From Streptomyces sp. MST-110588 (GTDB taxonomy: Bacteria; Actinomycetota; Actinomycetes; Streptomycetales; Streptomycetaceae): a DNA stretch of 64,000 nucleotides. The notes below the pieces were generated by a model, which saw nothing but the letters and a program-made list of their open reading frames with translations, ran no database searches and had not been told where the DNA came from. Both the position numbers and the translations under genes were made by a program. Each line of letters opens with the position of its first letter. Position 1 is the stretch's first letter. Location: NCBI RefSeq assembly GCF_022695595.1, contig NZ_CP074380.1, positions 6,392,001 to 6,456,000 of the forward strand, given 5' to 3'. Below, piece after piece: positions 18,099-26,339 of the stretch.

Positions 18099-20378
18099 CT
18101 ACGGCTGCCGTTCCACCCTGATCACCACGGACTTCGACGCCGGGGTGTTGCTGGTGTCGGCGGTGTGGTCCAGCGGCACCAGGACGTTGGTCTCCGGGTA
18201 GTACGCCGCCGCGCAGCCGCGCGCCGTCGGGTAGTGGACGACCCGGAACCCGGGGGCGCGCCGCTCGGCGCCGTCCCGCCACTCGCCGACCAGGTCGGCG
18301 TAGCAGCCGTCGGGCAGGTCCAGGGCGCGGGCGTCCTCGGGGTGGACCAGCACCACCCGGCGGCCGTTCTTGATGCCGCGGTAGCGGTCGTCGAGCCCGT
18401 AGATCGTGGTGTTGTACTGGTCGTGGGAGCGCAGCGTCTGGAGCAGCAGCCGCCCCTCGGGCACCTGCGGGTACTCCACGGGGGCGGCGGTGAAGTTGGC
18501 CTTCCCGGTGGCGGTGGGGAAGCGCCGGTCATCGCGCGGGGCGTGCGGGAGCGCGAATCCGCCGGGGCGGGCGACCTTGGCGTTGAAGTCCTCGAACCCC
18601 GGGATCACGTTGGCGATCCGGTCCCGGATGGTGGCGTAGTCGCGGGCGAACTCCTCCCAGGGCGTAGAGCTGCCGGCGCCCAGGACCCGGCGGGCCAGCT
18701 TGGCGACGATGGCCGGCTCGGACAGCAGATGGGGGCTCGCGGGCGCCAGCCGTCCGCGCGAGGCGTGCACCATGCCCATGGAGTCCTCGACGGTCACGAA
18801 CTGCTCGCCGCTTTCCTGGACGTCACGCTCGGTGCGGCCCAGGGTCGGCAGGATCAGGGCGCGGGCGCCGGTGACCACGTGCGAGCGGTTGAGCTTGGTG
18901 GAGACGTGGACGGTCAGGCGGGCGCGGCGTATCGCGGCCTCGGTGACGTCGGTGTCGGGGGTGGCGGAGACGAAGTTGCCGCCCATCGCGAAGAAGACCT
19001 TGGCCTGTCCGTCACGCAGCGCCCGGATGGCCCGTACGACGTCCAGGCCGTGTTCGCGCGGCGCCGTGATGCCGAACTCCTTCTCCAGGGCGTCCAGGAA
19101 GGCGGGGGCGGGGCGCTCGAAGATGCCCATGGTGCGGTCGCCCTGCACGTTGCTGTGGCCGCGTACGGGGCACACGCCGGCGCCGGGGCGGCCGATGTTG
19201 CCGCGCAGCAGCAGGAAGTTGACGACTTCCTGGATGGTGGGGACGGAGTGCTTGTGCTGGGTCAGGCCCATCGCCCAGCACACGATCGTACGGCGGGAGG
19301 CCAGGACCATCTCGAAGGCGCGCTCGATCTCCTGGCGGGTCAGGCCCGTGGCGCGCAGGGTCTCCTCCCAGTCGCCGCCGGCGCGGGCGGTGTCGGCGAA
19401 CTCCTGGAAGCCGTGGGTGTGCTCGCGGATGAACTCCTCATCCAGGGCGCCTTCGGTGTCCAGCAGGAGCTTGTTCAGGGCGCGGAAGAGGGCCTGGTCG
19501 CCGCCGATGCGTACCTGGAGGAAGAGGTCGGTCAGGGGGGTGCCGCCGCCGGCCAGGCCGCGCGGGGTCTGCGGGTTCTTGAACCGCTCCAGGCCGGCCT
19601 CGGGCAGCGGATTGACGGAGATGATCTTCGCGCCGCCCGCCTTGGCCTTCTCCAGGGCCGTCAGCATACGGGGGTGGTTCGTGCCGGGGTTCTGGCCGGC
19701 CACGATGATCAGATCGGCCTTGTAGAGGTCCTCCAGCAGGACGCTGCCCTTGCCGACGCCCAGGGTGCTGGTGAGCGCGGACCCCGAGGACTCGTGGCAC
19801 ATGTTCGAGCAGTCGGGCAGGTTGTTCGTACCGAATTCGCGGGCGAAGAGCTGGTAGAGGAAGGCCGCCTCGTTGCTCGTACGGCCCGAGGTGTAGAAGA
19901 CCGCCTCGTCGGGGGAGGCCAGCGCCGTCAGCTCCTCGGCGACGATGTCCAGGGCCCGCTCCCAGGACACCGGGGCGTAGTGGTCGGCGCCCTCGGCCAG
20001 ATACATGGGCTCGGTCAGCCGGCCCTGCTGGCCGAGCCAGTAACCGCTGCGGCCGGCCAGCGCCGTCACGGAGTGCGCGGCGAAGAACTCGGGGGTGACG
20101 CGGCGCAGCGTCGCCTCCTCGGCCACGGCCTTGGCGCCGTTCTCGCAGAACTCGGCGGTGTGCCGGTGCTCGGGTTCGGGCCAGGCGCAGCCGGGACAGT
20201 CGAAGCCGTCCTTCTGGTTGACCCGCAGCAGGGTCAGCGCGGTACGGCGCACGCCCATCTGCTGCTGCGAGACGCGCAGCGCGTGGGTGATGGCGGGCAG
20301 GCCGACGGCACTGTGCTGGGGTCCGCTGACCTCGGGCGCGTCCTGGACCGGGTCCGAGGCGGGCGGCTTGGCTGCCAT
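18099..20378 (-). CDS. FdhF/YdeP-type molybdopterin oxidoreductase
   Basis: 759-aa oxidoreductase of the molybdopterin (bis-MGD) superfamily, FdhF-like alpha-subunit group (TIGR01701 type), often annotated as formate dehydrogenase. ATG 20378 is preceded by AGGGAG. The N terminus has a DCPGCAWPEP cysteine pair rather than the full four-cysteine Fe-S motif of classical formate dehydrogenases. CHESSGSALTSTLGVGKG near residue 200 sits where the Mo ligand region is expected. The C-terminal molydopterin-binding domain includes LLLQTLRSHDQYNTTIYG. No beta subunit, FdhD or accessory gene is adjacent, so substrate and electron partner are unknown. It is divergent from polA. Confidence 0.88.
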   Translation of the reverse strand: MAAKPPASDPVQDAPEVSGPQHSAVGLPAITHALRVSQQQMGVRRTALTLLRVNQKDGFDCPGCAWPEPEHRHTAEFCENGAKAVAEEATLRRVTPEFFAAHSVTALAGRSGYWLGQQGRLTEPMYLAEGADHYAPVSWERALDIVAEELTALASPDEAVFYTSGRTSNEAAFLYQLFAREFGTNNLPDCSNMCHESSGSALTSTLGVGKGSVLLEDLYKADLIIVAGQNPGTNHPRMLTALEKAKAGGAKIISVNPLPEAGLERFKNPQTPRGLAGGGTPLTDLFLQVRIGGDQALFRALNKLLLDTEGALDEEFIREHTHGFQEFADTARAGGDWEETLRATGLTRQEIERAFEMVLASRRTIVCWAMGLTQHKHSVPTIQEVVNFLLLRGNIGRPGAGVCPVRGHSNVQGDRTMGIFERPAPAFLDALEKEFGITAPREHGLDVVRAIRALRDGQAKVFFAMGGNFVSATPDTDVTEAAIRRARLTVHVSTKLNRSHVVTGARALILPTLGRTERDVQESGEQFVTVEDSMGMVHASRGRLAPASPHLLSEPAIVAKLARRVLGAGSSTPWEEFARDYATIRDRIANVIPGFEDFNAKVARPGGFALPHAPRDDRRFPTATGKANFTAAPVEYPQVPEGRLLLQTLRSHDQYNTTIYGLDDRYRGIKNGRRVVLVHPEDARALDLPDGCYADLVGEWRDGAERRAPGFRVVHYPTARGCAAAYYPETNVLVPLDHTADTSNTPASKSVVIRVERQP

Positions 20379-20476
20379 GGCGCTCTCCCTTGAGCCGTGA
20401 GCTGTGCCGTCTCCGCCGCCGCGCGGCGGAGCGGTGCCGTACATCCCCGATCCTGTCACGGACCACCGACAGCGGC

Positions 20477-20564
20477 GCCGGGCGGTGGACGAACGCACGC
20501 CGGGCGGTGGGCGGCCGTGTGCCCGGCGGTGGCCGACCGCCTGCCCGGCGGTGGGCGACGGCCC
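20477..20564. repeat. 22-bp tandem repeat, 4 copies, in the fdhF-polA divergent region
   Basis: Four contiguous 22-base units share GCC(G/C)GGCGGTGG followed by a more variable 10 bases. They fill the middle of the 262-base region from which both the molybdoenzyme gene and polA are transcribed, so they may overlap one or both promoters. Confidence 0.85.
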
Positions 20565-20640
20565 CCCCGTGGCGGGTGACGGAGGTGGCGCGCGGCCGTC
20601 GCGGCGGGGATTGTCAGTGGGGCGTGGCAGGATCGGGGGC

Positions 20641-23382
20641 GTGGCAGCAAAGGCAGCGAAGAAGAGCGAAGCGACCGGCACGGAAGCGGCGGCGGGCGGA
20701 CGTCCCCGGCTGCTCCTGATGGACGGGCACTCCATGGCGTACCGGGCGTTCTTCGCCCTGCCCGCGGAGAATTTCACCACCGCCGGCGGACAACCGACCA
20801 ACGCGATCTACGGCTTCGCGTCGATGCTCGCGAACACCCTGCGTGACGAGGCGCCCACCCACTTCGCGGTGGCCTTCGACGTGTCCCGCAAGACCTGGCG
20901 CTCCGAGGAGTTCCCGGACTACAAGGCGACGCGTTCCAAGACCCCGGACGAGTTCAAGGGCCAGGTCGAGCTGATCGGCGAGATGCTGGACGCGATGCAC
21001 GTCAAGCGCTTCGCCGTCGAGGGCTACGAGGCCGACGACGTGATCGCCACGCTCACCACCCAGGCCACCGCGCAGGGCTTCGAGGTGTCGATCGTCACCG
21101 GCGACCGTGACTCCTTCCAGCTCGTCACCGACGACGTCACGGTCCTGTACCCGACCAAGGGCGTCTCGGAGCTGACCCGCTTCACCCCGGAGAAGGTGCA
21201 GGAGAAGTACGGCCTGACGCCCGCCCAGTACCCGGACTTCGCCGCGCTGCGCGGTGACCCGTCGGACAACCTCCCGGGCATCCCCGGCGTCGGGGAGAAG
21301 ACGGCCGCGAAGTGGATCAACCAGTTCGGGTCGTTCGCGGAGCTGGTGGAGCGGGCCGAGGAGGTCAAGGGCAAGGCGGGCCAGAACTTCCGCGACCACC
21401 TGGAGGCGGTCAAGCTCAACCGCCGGCTCACGGAGATGGTGCGGGACGTCGAGCTGCCGTGCGGACCTCAGGAGCTGACGCGCGCCGCGTACGACCGTGG
21501 GGCGCTGACCGTCTTCCTGGAGGCGCTGGAGATCCGCAACCAGGGGCTGCGGGACCGGCTGCTGGCCGTGGACCCGGGCGCTGGGGAGGCCGACGGGCAG
21601 CCGGCGGCACCGGCCGCGGGCGTCGAGGTGGACGGCGCGGTGCTCGCCACCGGCGAGCTGGCCCCGTGGCTGACCGAGCACGGCTCCCGGCCGCTGGGCG
21701 TGGCCACCGTCGACTCCTGGACGCTGGGCAGCGGCAGCGTCGCCGAGGTGGCGCTCGCCACGGCCCAGGGGCCGGCGGTCTGGTTCGACCCCTCCGAGCT
21801 GGACGAACAGGACGAGAAGGCGTTCGCGGCGTGGAGCGCGGACCCGGCCCGGCCCAAGGTCATGCACAACGCCAAGGGATTGATGCGGGTCTTCGCCGAG
21901 CACGGCTGGGAGATCGACGGCGTCACCATGGACACCGCGCTGGCCGCCTACCTGGTCAAGCCGGGCCGCCGCTCCTTCGCCCTGGACGCCCTGTCGGTGG
22001 AGTACCTGGGGCGGGAGCTGGCGCCGGCCGCCGCGGGCAGCGGGCAGTTGGCCTTCGGCGCGGACGAGCAGGCCGAGGCGGACGCCCTGATGGCGCAGGC
22101 CCGTACGGTCCTGGACCTGGGCGGAGCCTTCGAGGCGAAGCTGGCCGAGGTCGGCGCGGCCGAGCTGCTGCGCGATGTGGAGCTGCCGACCAGCGCGCTG
22201 CTGGCCCGTATGGAGCGGGCCGGGATCGCCGCGGACCGCGGCTGGCTGGAGCGCATCGAGGCGCAGTTCGCGAGCGCGGTACAGCAGGCCGTCCAGGAGG
22301 CACACGCCGCGGCGGGCCACGAGTTCAACCTCGGCTCGCCCAAGCAGCTCCAGGAGGTGCTCTTCGGCGAACTGGGCCTGCCGAAGACCAAGAAGACCAA
22401 GACCGGTTACACCACGGACGCGGACGCCCTGGCATGGCTGGCGGCGCAGACCGAGAACGAACTCCCGGTGATCATGCTGCGGCACCGTGAGCAGTCCAAG
22501 CTGCGCACGACGGTCGAGGGCCTGATCAAGACGATCGCCGCGGACGGCCGTATCCACACCACCTTCAACCAGACGGTGGCCGCCACCGGCCGGCTCTCCT
22601 CCACCGACCCCAACCTGCAGAACATCCCGGTGCGCACGGACGAGGGCCGGGCGATCCGCCGCGGCTTCGTCGTCGGCGAGGGCTTCGAGACGCTGCTGAC
22701 CGCCGACTACAGCCAGATCGAGCTGCGGGTGATGGCCCACCTCTCCGAGGACGAGGGGCTGATCGAGGCGTTCACCTCGGGCGAGGACCTGCACACCACC
22801 GTCGCCTCCCAGGTCTTCTCGGTCCCCAAGGACCAGGTCGACCCGGAGATGCGCCGCAAGATCAAGGCGATGTCCTACGGCCTGGCGTACGGCCTGTCGG
22901 CCTTCGGCCTCTCCCAGCAGCTCGGCATCCAGCCGGATGAGGCCCGCAGGCTGATGGACAACTTCTTCGAGCGCTTCGGCGGGGTGCGGGACTACCTCCA
23001 GCGCGTGGTGGACCAGGCGCGCGCCACCGGCTACACGGAGACGATCCTGGGCCGCCGCCGCTATCTGCCGGACCTCAACAGCGACAACCGCCAGCGTCGC
23101 GAGATGGCCGAGCGGATGGCGCTGAACGCCCCGATCCAGGGCACCGCCGCCGACATCGTCAAGATCGCGATGCTGCGGGTGGACGAGGCGCTGCGGGCGG
23201 CGAAGCTCAGCTCCCGGATGCTGCTCCAGGTGCACGACGAAATCGTGGTGGAGATCTGGCCCGGTGAGCGGGCGCAGGTCGAGGAGCTGGTGCGGTGCGA
23301 GATGGCGGGCGCGGTGGAGCTGCGTGCCCCGCTGGATGTGTCGGTGGGCTCCGGAAAGGACTGGGAGTCGGCGGCCCACTGA
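20641..23382 (+). CDS. polA: DNA polymerase I
   Basis: 913 aa from GTG 20641. Repairs DNA and removes Okazaki primers. The 5'-3' exonuclease domain (about 20-310) has LLLMDGHSMAYRAFFAL, DYKATR, EADDVIATL and the helix-hairpin-helix LPGIPGVGEKTA. The middle domain lacks an obvious DxE proofreading motif (VDSWTLGS stands where DTET is expected), so 3'-5' exonuclease activity is probably absent. Polymerase motifs are intact: A DYSQIELRVMAHLS, B RRKIKAMSYGLAYG and C LLQVHDEIVVE. A perfect terminator follows. Confidence 0.96.
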   Translation: MAAKAAKKSEATGTEAAAGGRPRLLLMDGHSMAYRAFFALPAENFTTAGGQPTNAIYGFASMLANTLRDEAPTHFAVAFDVSRKTWRSEEFPDYKATRSKTPDEFKGQVELIGEMLDAMHVKRFAVEGYEADDVIATLTTQATAQGFEVSIVTGDRDSFQLVTDDVTVLYPTKGVSELTRFTPEKVQEKYGLTPAQYPDFAALRGDPSDNLPGIPGVGEKTAAKWINQFGSFAELVERAEEVKGKAGQNFRDHLEAVKLNRRLTEMVRDVELPCGPQELTRAAYDRGALTVFLEALEIRNQGLRDRLLAVDPGAGEADGQPAAPAAGVEVDGAVLATGELAPWLTEHGSRPLGVATVDSWTLGSGSVAEVALATAQGPAVWFDPSELDEQDEKAFAAWSADPARPKVMHNAKGLMRVFAEHGWEIDGVTMDTALAAYLVKPGRRSFALDALSVEYLGRELAPAAAGSGQLAFGADEQAEADALMAQARTVLDLGGAFEAKLAEVGAAELLRDVELPTSALLARMERAGIAADRGWLERIEAQFASAVQQAVQEAHAAAGHEFNLGSPKQLQEVLFGELGLPKTKKTKTGYTTDADALAWLAAQTENELPVIMLRHREQSKLRTTVEGLIKTIAADGRIHTTFNQTVAATGRLSSTDPNLQNIPVRTDEGRAIRRGFVVGEGFETLLTADYSQIELRVMAHLSEDEGLIEAFTSGEDLHTTVASQVFSVPKDQVDPEMRRKIKAMSYGLAYGLSAFGLSQQLGIQPDEARRLMDNFFERFGGVRDYLQRVVDQARATGYTETILGRRRYLPDLNSDNRQRREMAERMALNAPIQGTAADIVKIAMLRVDEALRAAKLSSRMLLQVHDEIVVEIWPGERAQVEELVRCEMAGAVELRAPLDVSVGSGKDWESAAH

Positions 23383-23422
23383 GGTGCCGGAGTCATGAGC
23401 CGGGCCGTATGTTCCCGGCGCA

Positions 23423-23463
23423 GGGGCGCGCCCGCTGGTCAGCGGGCGCGCCCCTCGTTTTTT
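23423..23463. terminator. Intrinsic terminator of polA, probably bidirectional
   Basis: Perfect 15-bp stem GGGGCGCGCCCGCTG / CAGCGGGCGCGCCCC with a 2-base loop, then TCGTTTTTT. It lies between the polA stop and the stop of the convergent MarR gene. Confidence 0.95.
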
Positions 23464-23473
23464 GAGCTGGTGC

Positions 23474-23926
23474 TCAGCCGAGCCGCCTGGTCGACTCCTC
23501 CTGCCGCTGTGCCGCGTCCGTCATGAACCGCGCCACCGTGGCCAGTTGCCCGTCGTCGTAGTCCGCGCACAGTTCGCGCAGCGACCGTACGAAGTCTTCG
23601 AAGAGCGGCGCCACCCGTGCCGCCCATTCCCGGTTGAACTCGATCAGCACCTTCCGCCCGTCTTCGGGGTGCGCAACGCGCCGCGCCGCCTCCTTGCGCT
23701 CCAGGCGGCCGATCAGCGCGGTGACCGAGGCCGGGGTCAGCCCCGTGTGCCGGGCGAGGTCGCCGGCGGTCATCGGGCCTCGGCGGTCCAGGAGGTCCAG
23801 GGCCTTCTCCTCGGTGGCGCTCAGCCCCATACGCGCGGCCAGCGCGGTGTGGAAGAGCACGGCGGCGGTGGAGAGCTTGCGGCCGGCGAACAGGACCCCC
23901 TCCACCAGTTCCTCGCGGTTTGTCAT
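23474..23926 (-). CDS. MarR-family transcriptional regulator
   Basis: 150-aa winged-helix repressor. The DNA-binding region reads MTAGDLARHTGLTPASVTALIGRLERKE, followed by the wing ARRVAHPEDGRKVLIEF with the DxR signature. It is divergent from a flavin monooxygenase gene across 65 bases. That gap contains a near-perfect 22-bp palindrome (23949-23970), the obvious operator for both genes. The likely ligand is an aromatic or antibiotic-like substrate of the monooxygenase. Confidence 0.92.
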   Translation of the reverse strand: MTNREELVEGVLFAGRKLSTAAVLFHTALAARMGLSATEEKALDLLDRRGPMTAGDLARHTGLTPASVTALIGRLERKEAARRVAHPEDGRKVLIEFNREWAARVAPLFEDFVRSLRELCADYDDGQLATVARFMTDAAQRQEESTRRLG

Positions 23927-23948
23927 GGCGGCAGCCTAGCGCTACTGT

Positions 23949-23970
23949 TTAGTTAGATAGATCTAAATAA
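23949..23970. promoter_or_regulatory. Probable MarR operator palindrome
   Basis: TTAGTTAGAT-AG-ATCTAAATAA: ten-base arms match at all but one position. The site is very AT-rich for this genome. It lies 23 bases upstream of the MarR start and 21 bases upstream of the monooxygenase start, well placed to repress both. Confidence 0.8.
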
Positions 23971-23991
23971 CTCTGTGTGATTGGTGGTTCC

Positions 23992-25188
23992 ATGAAAGCC
24001 CTGATCATCGGTGGCGGTATCGCCGGCCCGGCCGCCGCCATGGCGCTCCAGCAGGCAGGCATCGACGCGACGGTCTATGAGGCCCGCCCCGGCGGCGCCG
24101 ACGGCGTCGGCGTCTTCCTCACTCTCGGTTCCAACGGCATCGACGCCCTGCGCACCATCGGCGCCGACGCCTCCGCCACGGCCGCGGGCTTCCCGACCCC
24201 GGGGATCAACATGTTCAGCGCCACCGGCAAGCCCCTCGGGCAGGCCCGCACCAGTAGTCCGGACGACGGCGATCTCGTCAGCCACACCCTCAGGCGCGCC
24301 GACCTCTACCGCGCCGTACGCGACGAGGCGCTGGGCCGTGGCATCCGCATCGAACAGGGCAAGCGCCTGACCGGCGCCCAGGACACCGGTGACGGCGTCC
24401 GCGCCGTCTTCGCCGACGGCGGCGAGGCGTACGGCGATCTGCTCATCGGCTGCGACGGCCTGCGCTCCACCGTCCGTACGCTCATCGATCCCGCCGCCCC
24501 CGCCCCCTCCTACGCCGGTCTCATCGGCCTCGGCGGCTACACCCGCGGTGTGCCCGTCGACGTCGAACGCGGCAGCTACACCATGGTGTTCGGCAAGCAT
24601 GCCTTTTTCGGCTACGCCCTGGCGCCCAGCGGCGAGGTGTGGTGGTTCGCCAACGTCCCACGCCGCGACGAGCCCGCCCGCGGCGAGGTCGAGGCGGCCG
24701 GCGCGGAGGAATGGCGCAGCCGGCTCCTGCGGCTCTTCGGCGACGACGCGGGGCCGGCGGTGGACCTCATAGGGACCAGCCATCAGATCATGCCGGCCGG
24801 CCCGATCCACGCCATGGCACACGTCCCCACCTGGCACTCCGGCCGGATGATCATCATCGGTGACGCCGCCCACGCCCCGTCCCCGACCTCGGGCCAGGGC
24901 GCCTCGCTCTCGATCGAGGACGGCGTGGAGCTCGCCAGGTGCCTGCGGGACCACTCCGCCATCGGCACGGCCTTCGCCGCGTACGAGGCGCTGCGGCGCC
25001 CGCGCGTCGAACGCATCGTCAAGCAGGCGGCCCGGCTCAACAGCAACAAGGCCGCCGGGCCCCTCGCCCGTGCCTTCCGGGACCTGCTGCTGCCCACGAT
25101 CCTCAAGAAGACCGCGGGCAGCAAGCAGATGGGGGAAACGTACGGCCACCACATCGACTGGAACGCCCCGGTTCCGGCGGCCGGGTAG
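23992..25188 (+). CDS. FAD-dependent monooxygenase (PHBH family)
   Basis: 398-aa class A flavoprotein monooxygenase. The Rossmann motif IIGGGIAGPAAAMALQQAGI starts at residue 4. The DG motif region LLIGCDGLRSTVR and the GD motif GDAAHAPSPTSGQGASLSIEDG are intact. Relatives hydroxylate aromatic compounds or tetracycline-type drugs, and MarR-controlled examples often detoxify or degrade. ATG 23992 is the natural start, 65 bases from the divergent marR gene. The substrate cannot be told. Confidence 0.9.
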   Translation: MKALIIGGGIAGPAAAMALQQAGIDATVYEARPGGADGVGVFLTLGSNGIDALRTIGADASATAAGFPTPGINMFSATGKPLGQARTSSPDDGDLVSHTLRRADLYRAVRDEALGRGIRIEQGKRLTGAQDTGDGVRAVFADGGEAYGDLLIGCDGLRSTVRTLIDPAAPAPSYAGLIGLGGYTRGVPVDVERGSYTMVFGKHAFFGYALAPSGEVWWFANVPRRDEPARGEVEAAGAEEWRSRLLRLFGDDAGPAVDLIGTSHQIMPAGPIHAMAHVPTWHSGRMIIIGDAAHAPSPTSGQGASLSIEDGVELARCLRDHSAIGTAFAAYEALRRPRVERIVKQAARLNSNKAAGPLARAFRDLLLPTILKKTAGSKQMGETYGHHIDWNAPVPAAG

Positions 25189-25194
25189 GTCCCG

Positions 25195-26118
25195 TCAGTT
25201 CGCCGGTCCGGTATGGCCCGGTGCCGTGGACTCCGTACGGTCCGGTGGCGTGGACTTTGTACGGTCCGCTGGCGCCGCCCCCGTACGGTCCGGTGCCGCG
25301 GACTCCGGTACGGGCCGGGACGGACGGGCGAGGAACCGTATCGTCACCGCGTACAGCAGGAGCCCCGGCGCCAGGCCCGCTCCCGCGCCGAACAGCACGG
25401 TCGGGATGTAGTCGAACCAGGTCGCCGCGGCACCGTACACGGCATGCGCCCGCAGCGTGCGGTGGACGGTGCCGGCCAGCACGCACAGCGCGAGCAGCGC
25501 CACGCCGAACAGCCGCCGGCCACCGGCCAGGCCCGGCAGTCCGGGGGGAACCGGGACGGGCGGCAGCCGCCGCAGCCCGGTCACCAGGAACCAGCCGATC
25601 GCCCCCAGAGCGAGCGCCGAACTGCCGTACTGGAGGAAGGTGTAGAGCGGAAAGCCCGCGACCACCCGGTCCAGGACGGGCAGCAGCCGCGTTCCCCAGC
25701 GGTCCGCATGGGTGAAGGCGTCCCACACGATGTGGGTCAGCGCTCCCAGGGCGGCCGAGACCGCGAACCAGGCGATGAGCGCGGCGGGCCGCCGGCCGCG
25801 CCAGGACCGGCCGCGCAGCAGCGCGTACCCCCTGCCCTGCCAGGACCGGGGCAGCAGCGCCAGTACGGGCTCGCGCAGCAGCAGCCAGCCGCCGACCAGG
25901 GCCGCGGTGATCAGCACGTCCCCGGAGAGCGCGCCGAGCGGGGAGTGGGTGACGTCCCCGAACAGCATGGCGCCCGGGATCAGGCTGTCCGCGAAGTACG
26001 TCGCGTCCGGCGCGAAGGAGCCCGCGACCAGCGCCGAGGCGATCAGTGGCCCGCGTGCTGCTCCCGTCCGGCGCACGGCGGGCAGAACGGCGGCAGCGTG
26101 GCTGAGTGTGAACGGCAT
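25195..26118 (-). CDS. DUF4184 family membrane protein
   Basis: 307 aa. The opening MPFTLSHAAAVLP and the metal-ligand-like residues HSPLGAL and LTHIVWDAFTH mark the DUF4184 family, which resembles membrane-bound metal-dependent hydrolases (YdjM-like). Six or so hydrophobic segments are visible. The C-terminal 45 residues are a polar repeat tail (DRTG/DRTK/DRTE units) encoded by GGACCGTAC-type repeats that run to the end of the convergent monooxygenase gene. ATG 26118 is preferred; a TTG lies two codons upstream. Confidence 0.82.
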   Translation of the reverse strand: MPFTLSHAAAVLPAVRRTGAARGPLIASALVAGSFAPDATYFADSLIPGAMLFGDVTHSPLGALSGDVLITAALVGGWLLLREPVLALLPRSWQGRGYALLRGRSWRGRRPAALIAWFAVSAALGALTHIVWDAFTHADRWGTRLLPVLDRVVAGFPLYTFLQYGSSALALGAIGWFLVTGLRRLPPVPVPPGLPGLAGGRRLFGVALLALCVLAGTVHRTLRAHAVYGAAATWFDYIPTVLFGAGAGLAPGLLLYAVTIRFLARPSRPVPESAAPDRTGAAPADRTKSTPPDRTESTAPGHTGPAN

Positions 26119-26339
26119 GACCAACTTTCTGATCGATTCGGATCAGTATGTGGGTACAGGGAGCAGTGGATGCGCGCCGTGAGTTGTCGTAGTGTCACCT
26201 GAGTTGGAGCGCCGGGGAGCGCGGCACCGTCACGCCGGACGACGACGGGCGAGGGCGTGGACGGCCAACGACGTAGGCAGACGGACGACGACCACGACGA
26301 CGACGGACGCGGTGGGTCGACGCGGAGGGGACGGCACGC

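Noticed and set aside
18099..20378. Classical respiratory formate dehydrogenase
   Set aside because: No full Fe-S cysteine motif, no beta/gamma subunit and no fdhD beside it; only an FdhF-like family call is safe.
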